A stretch of DNA of 64,000 bases. Source: Polaromonas sp. (GTDB lineage: Bacteria > Pseudomonadota > Gammaproteobacteria > Burkholderiales > Burkholderiaceae_C). The notes below the pieces were generated by a model that worked only from the letters and a program-made list of their open reading frames with translations, did not search any database and was not told the DNA's origin. Position numbers and translations under genes: made by a program. Shown here piece by piece: positions 56,873 through 64,000 of this stretch. The stretch lies in the NCBI RefSeq assembly GCF_029945925.1, contig NZ_JAQSDN010000044.1:1-64000 (forward strand). Reading direction: 5' to 3'. How positions within the stretch are numbered: position 1 is the stretch's first letter; every line of letters begins with the position of its first letter.

Positions 56873-57562
56873 ATGAATGACAATGTTCAAACCTTGGACC
56901 ATGGCTACGTTGGCTCTGCCGAGCAGCGCAACCGGGTCTTGCGCAACACTTACTGGCTGCTGGCACTGAGCCTGCTGCCCACGGTGCTGGGTGCCTGGGT
57001 GGGCGTGGCCACGGGCATCACTGCCTCCCTGAGCGGCGGGCTGGGCCTGATCGTGTTCCTGGGCGGCGCCTTCGGCTTCATGTACGCCATTGAAAAGACC
57101 AAAAACTCTGCCGCCGGCGTGCCGGTGCTGCTGGCCTTCACGTTCTTCATGGGCCTGATGCTGTCGCGCATGATCGGCATGATTCTCGGCTTCAGGAACG
57201 GCAGCGAACTGATCATGACCGCCATGGGCGGCACCGCCGGCGTGTTTTTTGTCATGGCCACCCTGGCCAGCGTCATCAAGCGCGACATCTCCGGCATGGG
57301 CAAATGGCTGTTTGTCGGCGCCCTGGTTGTGATGGTGGGCGCCATCATCAACGTGTTTGTCGGCTCCACCGCCGGCATGATGGCCATCTCGGTCGCCGTG
57401 ATCGGCATCTTCAGCGCCTACATGCTGTATGACCTCAAGCGGATCCTCGACGGCGGCGAGACCAACTACATCAGCGCCACGCTGGCCTTGTACCTGGACC
57501 TGTTCAACGTGTTCCAGGCCCTGCTGGCCCTGCTGGGCATCGCGGGTGGCGAGCGCGATTAA
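56873..57562 (+). CDS. Bax inhibitor-1/YccA family membrane protein
   Basis: A 229-residue, seven-helix inner-membrane protein of the BI-1 family (YccA, an FtsH-associated protein in E. coli). The start at 56873 (MNDNVQTLDHGYVGSAEQRN) follows GGAGAAG. The family core ISGMGKWLFVGALVVMVGAI and acidic motif near YMLYDLKRIL are present. The probable role is in membrane protein quality control or ion leak. Confidence 0.93.
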   Translation: MNDNVQTLDHGYVGSAEQRNRVLRNTYWLLALSLLPTVLGAWVGVATGITASLSGGLGLIVFLGGAFGFMYAIEKTKNSAAGVPVLLAFTFFMGLMLSRMIGMILGFRNGSELIMTAMGGTAGVFFVMATLASVIKRDISGMGKWLFVGALVVMVGAIINVFVGSTAGMMAISVAVIGIFSAYMLYDLKRILDGGETNYISATLALYLDLFNVFQALLALLGIAGGERD

Positions 57563-57581
57563 TCCTCTTCGCTCCGGAACG

Positions 57582-57610
57582 AAAAAAGGGGGCCTCTGGC
57601 CCCCTTTTCC
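57582..57610. terminator. Terminator after the YccA-like gene (possibly bidirectional)
   Basis: AAAAAAGGGGGCC-TCT-GGCCCCCTTTTCC, between two convergent genes. Confidence 0.88.
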
Positions 57611-57627
57611 TTTTTCCTTTTTCCTTT

Positions 57628-59115
57628 TCAGTCCCTGTTCAGGTCAAACACTGCAATGGATTCCACATGCGCGGTGTGCGGAAACATGTTGACCACACCG
57701 GCCGCGGTGCAGCGGTAACCCGCGTCATTGACCAGCACGCCCGCGTCACGCGCCAGCGTCGCCGGGTTGCAGCTGACATACACGATGCGCTGCGGCGGCG
57801 TCCAGTCGCCGATCTGCAGGTTTTGCTGCCCGCCAGCATCGTCGCAAGGCACACCGGTCACGGTTTGCTGGTGCAGCGCGGCCAGCGCCTTGAACAGCTC
57901 GAACGCGCCTTCGCGCGGCGGATCGACCAGCCACTTGTCGGCGGCGCCGTCCTTGACCAGCATGCCAGGGTTGATCTCGAACAGGTTGCGCGCTACAAAT
58001 TTGGTAGCTGCCAGCGCCCGCCCCCTCCGGGCTGATGCCTTGTTTGACGCATAGTTTTCGCGCGAACGGGCAACCAGCACCTCGCTGCCCTCGATGCCCA
58101 GCACCTCGCGCGCCTGGGTGGCCAGCGGCAAGGTGAAATTGCCGAGCCCGCAAAACCAGTCGATCACGCGCTCGTGCGCCTGCACGTCGAGCAGGCGCAA
58201 CGCGCGCGACACCAGCACCTGGTTGATGTGCGGGTTGACCTGTGTGAAGTCGGTCGGCTTGAAGGGCATGGTGATGCCGTAGTCGGGCAGGCCGTAGGCC
58301 AGCTGCTGCGACGGATCGCTCACCTCATCGAGCAGCTTGACAGTCTCCAGCCCGCCGGGTTGCAGCCACCATTGCAGGCCGGGATGGGCCAGTGCAAAGG
58401 CGCGCAGCTTCGCCAGGTCGCCGCCGGACAGCGGCTCCATGTGGCGCAGCACCATGGCCGTCACCGTGTCGCCGCAGGCCAGCTCGATCTGCGGCAGGGT
58501 TTCCTTGGCGTCCATGCCGGCGATCAGCGCGCGCAGCGGCAGCAGCAGGTCGCTGACATGCCGGGGCAACACGTGGCACTCGCGCATGTCGGCGACATAA
58601 CCACTCTTGCGCTCATGAAAACCCACCAGCACCTCGCCCTTCTTGCGCACAAAACGCACCGACAGGCGGGCACGGTAGCGGTAGTTCCAGGCCGGGCCTT
58701 CAATCGGCCTGAGCACCATGTCGGGCTTGAGCTTGCCGATGTGCCAGAGGTTGTCTTCGAGCACGCGCTGCTTGACGGCCACCTGGGCGCTTACCTGCAG
58801 GTGCTGCATCTTGCAGCCGCCGCAGGCGCCGGTGTGCAGGCCGAAGTGCGGGCACTGCGGACGCACGCGCTGCGAGGACTCGTGCAGCACCGCCATCAGC
58901 GTGGCTTTTTCAAAACTCGGTTTCTTGCGGTACACGCTGGCGCTGACAGTCTCGAAGGGCAAGGCGCCTTCGATGAACACCACCTTGCCGTCGTCCCGGT
59001 GCGCAATGCCCTGGGCTTCAATGTCGAGCGACTCGACGGTGAGCACATCGGGCGGGTAGTCGGTTAACGCGGGGGCCGGCTTGTGCTGCGGCTGCTGGTG
59101 TTTTCTTCTGGACAT
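57628..59115 (-). CDS. rlmD: 23S rRNA (uracil-1939-C5)-methyltransferase
   Basis: SAM-dependent methyltransferase with Fe-S cluster (RumA/RlmD). It is 495 residues: N-terminal TRAM domain ([31 protein letters not shown]), cluster cysteines in [16 protein letters not shown], the SAM region [16 protein letters not shown] and catalytic Cys in [12 protein letters not shown]. Residues around 357-375 ([16 protein letters not shown]) are encoded by dispersed-repeat copy K. Confidence 0.95.
   Translation of the reverse strand: MSRRKHQQPQHKPAPALTDYPPDVLTVESLDIEAQGIAHRDDGKVVFIEGALPFETVSASVYRKKPSFEKATLMAVLHESSQRVRPQCPHFGLHTGACGGCKMQHLQVSAQVAVKQRVLEDNLWHIGKLKPDMVLRPIEGPAWNYRYRARLSVRFVRKKGEVLVGFHERKSGYVADMRECHVLPRHVSDLLLPLRALIAGMDAKETLPQIELACGDTVTAMVLRHMEPLSGGDLAKLRAFALAHPGLQWWLQPGGLETVKLLDEVSDPSQQLAYGLPDYGITMPFKPTDFTQVNPHINQVLVSRALRLLDVQAHERVIDWFCGLGNFTLPLATQAREVLGIEGSEVLVARSRENYASNKASARRGRALAATKFVARNLFEINPGMLVKDGAADKWLVDPPREGAFELFKALAALHQQTVTGVPCDDAGGQQNLQIGDWTPPQRIVYVSCNPATLARDAGVLVNDAGYRCTAAGVVNMFPHTAHVESIAVFDLNRD
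57991..58046 (+). repeat. Dispersed two-hairpin repeat, copy K (inside rlmD)
   Basis: GCTACAAATTTGGTAGC, TGCCAGCGCCC, GCCCCCTCCGGGCTGATGCC: both hairpins kept. Translated as an Ala/Arg-rich stretch beside the methyltransferase SAM domain. Confidence 0.7.
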
Positions 59116-59163
59116 CCCCCCATTGTCTCAGGCCTGTACTGCAGCCCGGAAGTAGCGAAACAA

Positions 59164-59276
59164 AATGAAAGTGATGACTTCGTGCCCAGGGCAAGGCGCA
59201 AGCCGCAGCGAAGGCTGTACGCCTTCGCAAGGATTGCAACGCCGCCATGGGTGCGAAGGCGCGCTTTCATGTTTCG
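59164..59276. repeat. GTAC-hairpin intergenic element, second copy
   Basis: Imperfect inverted ends (ATGAAAGTG...CTTCGTGCCC facing GGGTGCGAAG...CTTTCAT) enclose GCAGCGAAGGCTGTACGCC and TTCGCAAGGATTGCAACGCC. The inner blocks match 2863-2976. The 229-bp rlmD-VOC spacer is otherwise empty. Confidence 0.45.
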
Positions 59277-59344
59277 ATATTTTCGGGTTGCAGTACTAAG
59301 CTACCATTTTCGGAACCCCAACACCCGACAACAAGGAGTCAAGC

Positions 59345-59770
59345 ATGGACATACGTATCTGCATCGACGTGGACGACATGGAACGCGCCGTCGCGTTTTA
59401 CACGGGCGGGCTGGGCCTTCGCTGCGGCCGGCGGTTCCAGAATGCCTTTGTCGAACTGCTGGGCGCCAGCAGCCCGCTGGACCTGCTTTTGAACGCACCG
59501 GGAACACACCCTGTTGCCGGCAACGCCGCGACGCGCAGTTACGACCGCCACTGGACGCCGGTGCACCTGGACTTCGTGGTCGAAAACATCGACGCGGCCG
59601 TCGCCCGCCTGGTTCGGCACGGGGCCGTGCTGGAAATGCAGGTCAACCAACGCGCCTGGGGAAAGATAGCCGGGTTGGCCGATCCTTTCGGCCACGGCAT
59701 CGATCTGTTGCAGTTCACGGGCCGCGGTTACGACGAGATCCTGCAGGCAGCTGATACGCTACCAGATTGA
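59345..59770 (+). CDS. VOC-family (glyoxalase-like) protein
   Basis: A 141-residue VOC protein with paired modules (MDIRICIDVDDMERAVAFYT; VHLDFVVENIDAAVARL) and metal-site candidates (His in PVHLDF; an AWGKIAGLADPFGHGIDLLQF end). Likely an isomerase, lyase or resistance protein; substrate unknown. AAGGAG precedes its ATG. The last few codons (LQAADTLPD) come from dispersed-repeat copy L. It sits where rpoS often lies, between nlpD and rlmD. Confidence 0.85.
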   Translation: MDIRICIDVDDMERAVAFYTGGLGLRCGRRFQNAFVELLGASSPLDLLLNAPGTHPVAGNAATRSYDRHWTPVHLDFVVENIDAAVARLVRHGAVLEMQVNQRAWGKIAGLADPFGHGIDLLQFTGRGYDEILQAADTLPD

Positions 59771-59812
59771 TAGCTGTCGGCTCCCGCAGAATAAGGGCTG
59801 AAGGCCTATTTG
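59753..59812 (+). repeat. Dispersed two-hairpin repeat, copy L (spans the VOC stop)
   Basis: ACGCTACCAGATTGATAGC, TGTCGGCTCCCGCAG, AATAAGGGCTGAAGGCC; supplies the end of the VOC gene including the stop. Confidence 0.65.
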
Positions 59813-59838
59813 ATACATCAACGGCGCCACCGGGCCAT

Positions 59839-59866
59839 GAAAAAAGCCCTGCATGCAGGGCTTTCT
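59839..59866 (-). terminator. Terminator of the surE-pcm-nlpD operon
   Basis: On the minus strand AAAGCCCTGCA-TGCAGGGCTTTTTT, 22 bp after the nlpD stop. Confidence 0.88.
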
Positions 59867-59887
59867 GGTTCGAAGCGAAGCGCCGGT

Positions 59888-60820
59888 TTATTTGGCGGGC
59901 AGGTACCTGGCCGGGTCCACCGGCTTGCCCTGCTTGCGGATTTCAAAATGCAGCTTCACGCGGTCGGTGTCGCTGGCGCCCATTTCGGCAATCTTCTGGC
60001 CCCTGCGCACCGACTGGTCTTCCTTGACCAGCAGGGTCTGGTTGTGCGCGTAGGCGGTCAGGAACGTGTTGTTGTGCTTGAGGATGATCAGGTTGCCGTA
60101 ACCACGCAGGCCGGCACCGGCGTACACCACGCGGCCGTCGGCAGAGGCCATCACCGGGTCACCGGTTTTTCCCGCGATGTCCATGCCCTTGTTCTTGGCT
60201 TCGTCAAAGCCCGCCAGCACCGGACCCTGCGCCGGCCAGATCCAGGCAAGATCGTCGTCGCCGCCCGGCGTGGGGGCCGATGGCGCCGATGCCGCAGGTT
60301 TGGCGGGGCTGGCGCTCGCGGTCGCCGGGGCCGGGGCGCTGCTGGCAGATGCCGGGGGGGTCGGCGTGACCGAGCCGGACGTCACGGGCCGGGACACGGC
60401 CACCGAACTCTCGACCGGCGGCGTCACGCGCAAGACCTGGCCGACTTCGATCAGGTTGGGGTTTTCAAGATTGCTCCAGCGCCCGATGTCGCGCCAGTTC
60501 TGGCCGGTGTCCAGCCCGATGCGGATCAGGGTGTCGCCCGGCTTGACCGTGTAGTAGCCGGGCTTGCCGGCGTTCTCAAAACCCGGCAACGGCTTGACGC
60601 CCGCGGTGTCGACCGCGCCCACCGGCGCCCGCCCCATGCCGGCGCCGCGGTCCTCGACCGGTGCGCGGCCCAGGCTGCGCGTTCCGCAGGCAGACAGCAG
60701 CAGGACTGCGGCGGCCAGAAAACAGGTCGTCAGCAGGCGGCCAGCACGCTGTCCGCCGGGGTGGCTTTCAGGAGCCGTGTAAAGAGACGCTGTCATGGCC
60801 GATCCGGCTTGTTCATTCAT
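59888..60820 (-). CDS. nlpD: NlpD-like LysM/M23 lipoprotein
   Basis: Amidase-activating lipoprotein of cell division. From ATG 60820 it has 310 residues: signal with lipobox LLLSACGT, LysM (YTVKPGDTLIRIGLDTGQNWRDIG), a Pro/Ala/Ser linker and a C-terminal LytM domain (GYGNLIILKHNNTFLTAYAHN, VKLHFEIRKQG). The first zinc ligand motif HxxxD is missing (MDIAGKTGDPV), as in catalytically inactive NlpD. It is the third gene of the surE-pcm-nlpD operon. Confidence 0.92.
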   Translation of the reverse strand: MNEQAGSAMTASLYTAPESHPGGQRAGRLLTTCFLAAAVLLLSACGTRSLGRAPVEDRGAGMGRAPVGAVDTAGVKPLPGFENAGKPGYYTVKPGDTLIRIGLDTGQNWRDIGRWSNLENPNLIEVGQVLRVTPPVESSVAVSRPVTSGSVTPTPPASASSAPAPATASASPAKPAASAPSAPTPGGDDDLAWIWPAQGPVLAGFDEAKNKGMDIAGKTGDPVMASADGRVVYAGAGLRGYGNLIILKHNNTFLTAYAHNQTLLVKEDQSVRRGQKIAEMGASDTDRVKLHFEIRKQGKPVDPARYLPAK

Positions 60821-60911
60821 TGCTTGATTCACCCTTTTTTGCAAAGCTGCTTGTCAATTCTGCGTTCGTGACGCGGGGAGACACCATGAACGTACTTGGG
60901 TTCATGCCTGC

Positions 60912-61784
60912 TCAGCTGGTTCCCGATTTTAAAGGTACAAAGTGCACAGCCTCCAGAACAGTCTGTGTAACACCGTTCGCCGTCCTGTCAAGCACTACCA
61001 GCGCCTGGGCACCGCCGGCCACATGCATGGGCGCCACCAGGCGCCCGCCGACCGCGAGCTGCTCGACCCAGGCAGGAGGAATTGCCTCGCCGCCAGCCGC
61101 CGCGATGATGGCCGCGTAGGGTGCCCCCTTGGCATAACCGGCCATGCCGTCACCAAACAGCAGATGCACATTGGCCAGGCGAAAGGCCCGCAGGTTCTCG
61201 CGCGCCTTGTCGTGCAGTCCGCGCAGGCGCTCGATGCTGTAGACCTCGGTGGCGAGCTGTCCCAGCAGGGCCGCCTGGTAGCCGCAGCCGGTGCCGATTT
61301 CCAGCACGCGCCCGAGCTTGCCCCCGGTGCTGCCGGCGCCCTGGCGCAGCAGCTCCAGCATGCGGGCCACCACATTGGGCTTGGAAATCGTCTGGCCCAG
61401 CCCGATCGGCAGGCTGGTGTCCTCATAGGCTTGGTTGACCAGCGCCGTGTCGACAAAGCGGTGGCGCTCGACATGGCCCATGGCGGCGAGCACCTGGGCG
61501 TCCGAAATGCCCTGTGCCGCAAGCTTGCTGACCATGCGCGTACGCACCGCCCTGGAGTCCAGGCCGACACCGCTGGTGAGCACCGTTTTGACCGGTTTCT
61601 TGGAGTCAAAAATGCCTGTATCCCTTTCCGGATGGGCGCGACCAGCTACTTTTTTGGTAGCAGATGGGGTGCCGGCATCGGGTTCCAGACGAACCGGAAA
61701 GCCCGGCCGCCGGGCCGGCGTGGCACCGGCCGCGCTGGCCGCCGGACCGGATGGCTTGAAGGGAGGCTTCAGCGCGGACTTCAT
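60912..61784 (-). CDS. pcm: Protein-L-isoaspartate O-methyltransferase
   Basis: Repairs isoaspartate-damaged proteins using SAM. It is 290 residues; the catalytic core from about residue 75 is typical (AMGHVERHRFVDTALVNQAYE, VLEIGTGCGYQAALL). The N-terminal ~70 residues, Pro/Ala-rich, are an extension not found in E. coli Pcm (208 residues); part (PSATKKVAGRA) is coded by dispersed-repeat copy M. The ATG overlaps the surE stop by four bases. Confidence 0.92.
   Translation of the reverse strand: MKSALKPPFKPSGPAASAAGATPARRPGFPVRLEPDAGTPSATKKVAGRAHPERDTGIFDSKKPVKTVLTSGVGLDSRAVRTRMVSKLAAQGISDAQVLAAMGHVERHRFVDTALVNQAYEDTSLPIGLGQTISKPNVVARMLELLRQGAGSTGGKLGRVLEIGTGCGYQAALLGQLATEVYSIERLRGLHDKARENLRAFRLANVHLLFGDGMAGYAKGAPYAAIIAAAGGEAIPPAWVEQLAVGGRLVAPMHVAGGAQALVVLDRTANGVTQTVLEAVHFVPLKSGTS
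61643..61672 (+). repeat. Dispersed two-hairpin repeat, copy M (partial, inside pcm)
   Basis: GCTACTTTTTTGGTAGC followed by AGATGGGGTGCC: stem 1 conserved, second hairpin lost. In the coding sequence of the Pcm N-terminal extension. Confidence 0.55.
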
Positions 61785-62605
61785 GCCGCAGCCTGGGCGG
61801 GCTCTGCCACCGCTCCGCTGCGGACGGCCTGGCTCAGTTGGGCCGCTGTCTGCGCCCAGTAGGGCAGCCGCTCATGGTCCGTCAGGTCAACCTGCAGCGG
61901 TGTGATCGAGACAAAGCCGTGCCGGGTGGCAAAAAAGTCCGTGCCCTCGCCCTCTTCCTTGGCCGCGCCGGCACCGCCTATCCAGTACATGGTTTCGCCG
62001 CGCGGACTGGTCTGCATGATGACGCGCTCTGCCGCATGGCGCCGCCCCAGGCGGCAGACCTTGAAGCCCTGGATCTGCGCGTCCGGCAGATTCGGAATGT
62101 TGACATTGAGCAGCCACGGCGCCAGCGTCGGCTGCGCGCCTTCGGCAATCTTCTCGAGCGACGGCATCAGCTGCTGCACCAGGTCGCGCGCGCGCCGCCC
62201 GGCCACGTCGATGTGGGCCCAGCCCTTCTCGGTCTGCGAAAACGCAATCGAGGGAATGCCAAACAGATAACCCTCCATGGCGGCCCCCACGGTGCCCGAA
62301 TAAATCGTGTCGTCGCCCATGTTGGCGCCGTTGTTGATGCCCGAGACCACCAGGTCCGGCCGGTAGCCGAGCAGCCCGGTCAGGGCAATGTGCACACAGT
62401 CGGCCGGCGTGCCGTTGATGTAGCGAAAACCGTTGGCCGCCGTCTGCACGTACATCGGCGAATGCAGGGTCAGCGCATTCGATTTGGCGCTGTTGTTCTG
62501 CTCGGGTGCAACGACCTCCACGTCGGCAATGTCCTTCAGGGCCTCGTACAGGGCGATGATGCCGGAGGCCTGGTAGCCGTCGTCGTTGCAGATCAGGATT
62601 TTCAT
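61781..62605 (-). CDS. surE: 5'/3'-nucleotidase SurE
   Basis: Metal-dependent nucleotidase/exopolyphosphatase of stationary phase. It is 274 residues with MKILICNDDGYQASGI (metal Asp pair), a Ser/Asn loop (NNSAKSNALT) and VSGINNGANMGDDTIYSGTVGAA. First gene of surE-pcm-nlpD. A C-terminal extension of about 20 residues is Ala-rich. Confidence 0.96.
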   Translation of the reverse strand: MKILICNDDGYQASGIIALYEALKDIADVEVVAPEQNNSAKSNALTLHSPMYVQTAANGFRYINGTPADCVHIALTGLLGYRPDLVVSGINNGANMGDDTIYSGTVGAAMEGYLFGIPSIAFSQTEKGWAHIDVAGRRARDLVQQLMPSLEKIAEGAQPTLAPWLLNVNIPNLPDAQIQGFKVCRLGRRHAAERVIMQTSPRGETMYWIGGAGAAKEEGEGTDFFATRHGFVSITPLQVDLTDHERLPYWAQTAAQLSQAVRSGAVAEPAQAAA

Positions 62606-62722
62606 GGACAGATTTTAGGGCCTCAGGTCTCACGGGTGACAAACTGCCGGCCGCCCCCTTCTCTTTGCCCGCAGAACCTGCCTATGATGCAGTTGAACCC
62701 TGAACGACAACGGAGACCCCTC

Positions 62723-63697
62723 ATGCATGCCTGGCTTTGTGAAGACCCCACCGGCGTTGACGCCCTGATCTGGAAAGAATTGCCCACGCCCGAGCCCAAG
62801 GCCGGCGAGGTGCTGATAGCAATCAAGGCCGCCAGCCTGAATTTCCCCGACCTGCTGATCGTCCAGAACAAGTACCAGATGAAACCGCCACTGCCTTTTG
62901 TGCCGGGCTCTGAATATGCGGGCATCGTGCAGGCCGTCGGCGAAGGCGTCAAACACCTGAAGGTCGGCCAGAACGTCGCCTGCCTTTCCGGCACCGGCGG
63001 TTTTGCCACCCACACCATCGCACCGGCGGCCCTGTGCATGCCGCTGCCGGACGGCTTTCCGTATGTCGATGCCGCAGCCTTCATCATGATTTACGCGACC
63101 TCGCACCATGCGCTGGTGGACCGCGCACAGCTCAAGGCCGGTGAAACCGTGCTGGTGCTGGGTGCGGCCGGCGGCGTCGGCACCTCGGCCATCCAGATCG
63201 CCAAGGCCATGGGCGCCAAAGTGATTGCAGCCGCCTCCACCGACGAAAAATGCGCGCTGTGCAAATCCATAGGTGCCGATGCCACCATCAACTACAGCAC
63301 CGAGAACCTGCGCGAGGCCATCAAGACACTGACCGACGGCAAGGGCCCCGACGTGATTTACGACCCTGTGGGCGGTGATTTTGCAGAGCCGGCCTTTCGC
63401 TCCATCGCCTGGCGCGGCCGCTACCTGGTGGTGGGCTTTGCGTCCGGCCCGATTCCTTCGCTGCCGCTGAACCTGACCCTGCTCAAGGGCGCGTCCATCG
63501 TCGGCGTGTTCTGGGGTGGCTTTGCCAAGAACGAACCGAAGGCCAGCGCGGCCGCCATGGCCGAACTGGCGCAGTGGTATGCGCAAGGCAAGATCAAGCC
63601 GGTCATCGACCGCACCATGCCCATGGCCGAACTCAAGGCGGCGTACGCCCACATGGGCTCACGCGGCGTCAAGGGCAAGCTGGTGATGGTGAACTGA
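62723..63697 (+). CDS. Zinc-independent NADPH:quinone oxidoreductase family protein
   Basis: Medium-chain dehydrogenase/reductase of 324 residues (MHAWLCEDPTGVDAL) with a GroES-like N-terminus and Rossmann domain VLVLGAAGGVGTSAIQIAKAMG. It lacks the Cys/His zinc site, as in quinone reductases. The ATG follows CGGAGACCCC. The substrate could be a quinone or an enone. Confidence 0.9.
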   Translation: MHAWLCEDPTGVDALIWKELPTPEPKAGEVLIAIKAASLNFPDLLIVQNKYQMKPPLPFVPGSEYAGIVQAVGEGVKHLKVGQNVACLSGTGGFATHTIAPAALCMPLPDGFPYVDAAAFIMIYATSHHALVDRAQLKAGETVLVLGAAGGVGTSAIQIAKAMGAKVIAAASTDEKCALCKSIGADATINYSTENLREAIKTLTDGKGPDVIYDPVGGDFAEPAFRSIAWRGRYLVVGFASGPIPSLPLNLTLLKGASIVGVFWGGFAKNEPKASAAAMAELAQWYAQGKIKPVIDRTMPMAELKAAYAHMGSRGVKGKLVMVN

Positions 63698-63834
63698 GGA
63701 GGGTCCAACCGGGATCCCACGGAGACCCGGGAGCCCGGGGCTTGGTACTTTTGCGCAGCCATCGACGCGGCATATCCGCTGACACCGCATACTTTGGGGG
63801 TATATTGACAGTTCCTTAGCAATCAGGGGAGCGT

Positions 63835-64000
63835 ATGGGCATACCAACCATGCTGGTGGTGGAAGACAATCCGGACCACCTTGAACTGACCCTGACGATC
63901 CTCGAGGAAAACGGGGCATCCCACCATATCGTGGTGGCCCGTGACGGTCTGGAAGCCTTGGACTACCTGTTCTGCCAGGGCCTCTACTGCGACCGCAACC
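63835..64000 (+). CDS. Response-regulator receiver protein (partial, runs off the window)
   Basis: MGIPTMLVVEDNPDHLELTL, then ILEENGASHHIVVARDGLEA and DYLFCQGLYCDRN: the first 55 residues of a CheY-like receiver with the acidic pair in VVEDN. The insertion after the second helix resembles the receiver-only Rcp1 group, which pairs with phytochrome-like kinases. A GGGGAGCG site precedes ATG. The rest lies outside. Confidence 0.85.
   Translation, partial: MGIPTMLVVEDNPDHLELTLTILEENGASHHIVVARDGLEALDYLFCQGLYCDRN

Overview
This 64-kb window is ordinary chromosomal DNA of a high-GC betaproteobacterium. The isc operon order, the rpsF-priB-rpsR-rplI-dnaB order, the ppsA/ppsR pair, intracellular PHB metabolism and a stand-alone RnfB-like ferredoxin all point to Burkholderiales, most likely Comamonadaceae (Polaromonas, Rhodoferax or Variovorax-like). 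This is inferred from gene content and protein sequence, not from a database search. I saw no rRNA, tRNA, CRISPR array, prophage or complete insertion sequence.

Layout. 1-5.8 kb: isc iron-sulfur assembly operon (iscR-iscS-iscU-iscA-hscB-hscA-fdx, minus strand) with an IscR-type operator. 5.9-11.3 kb: uvrB, an aromatic/aspartate aminotransferase, a nucleotidyltransferase-like gene, a SnoaL-like gene and a DODA-type dioxygenase. 11.5-19.2 kb: PHB depolymerase, RnfB-like ferredoxin, CBS-domain protein and a three-gene 2-oxoacid oxidoreductase (korC-korA-korB). A 269-bp MITE-like element sits between korB and the CBS gene. 19.3-21.1 kb: chemoreceptor with its probable sensor domain at the C-terminus, plus a small partner gene. 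21.3-30.3 kb: propionyl-CoA to succinyl-CoA pathway (VOC/epimerase candidate, pccA, pccB, meaB, methylmalonyl-CoA mutase) with a toxin-antitoxin pair inside it and a divergent GntR regulator. 30.3-34.8 kb: EamA transporter, dusA, lipoprotein M14 peptidase and a small conserved-looking gene. 34.9-38 kb: rpsF-priB-rpsR-rplI-dnaB. 38.4-41.9 kb: sodium/solute symporter with its DUF4212 partner, TPR protein and a small membrane protein. 42.2-45.6 kb: ppsA with divergent ppsR. 45.7-48.8 kb: ahpC-ahpF and bacterioferritin. 49-56 kb: iron-uptake region (TonB-dependent receptor, PKHD dioxygenase, alpha-hydroxyacid oxidase, bfd, a 28-residue membrane peptide, tonB-exbB-exbD, hemP) with Fur-box-like sites. 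56-64 kb: HbpS-like protein, YccA/BI-1, rlmD, VOC protein, surE-pcm-nlpD (without rpoS), quinone oxidoreductase and the start of a response regulator.

Together the genes describe a facultative or aerobic heterotroph that stores PHB, degrades propionyl-CoA and branched or odd-chain acids, runs a ferredoxin- or NADP-linked 2-oxoacid oxidoreductase, makes PEP from pyruvate, and manages iron tightly.

The least explained feature is a dispersed short element of about 55 bp. It has two small hairpins, GCTAT-N7-ATAGC and GCCC-N9-GGGC, and appears about fourteen times. Roughly half of the copies lie in or at the ends of coding sequences, where they add or replace codons. Three further repeat families are present: CCCTCTCCC/GGGAGAGGG palindromes (one in frame inside pccA), a GC-rich element, and a GTAC-hairpin element.
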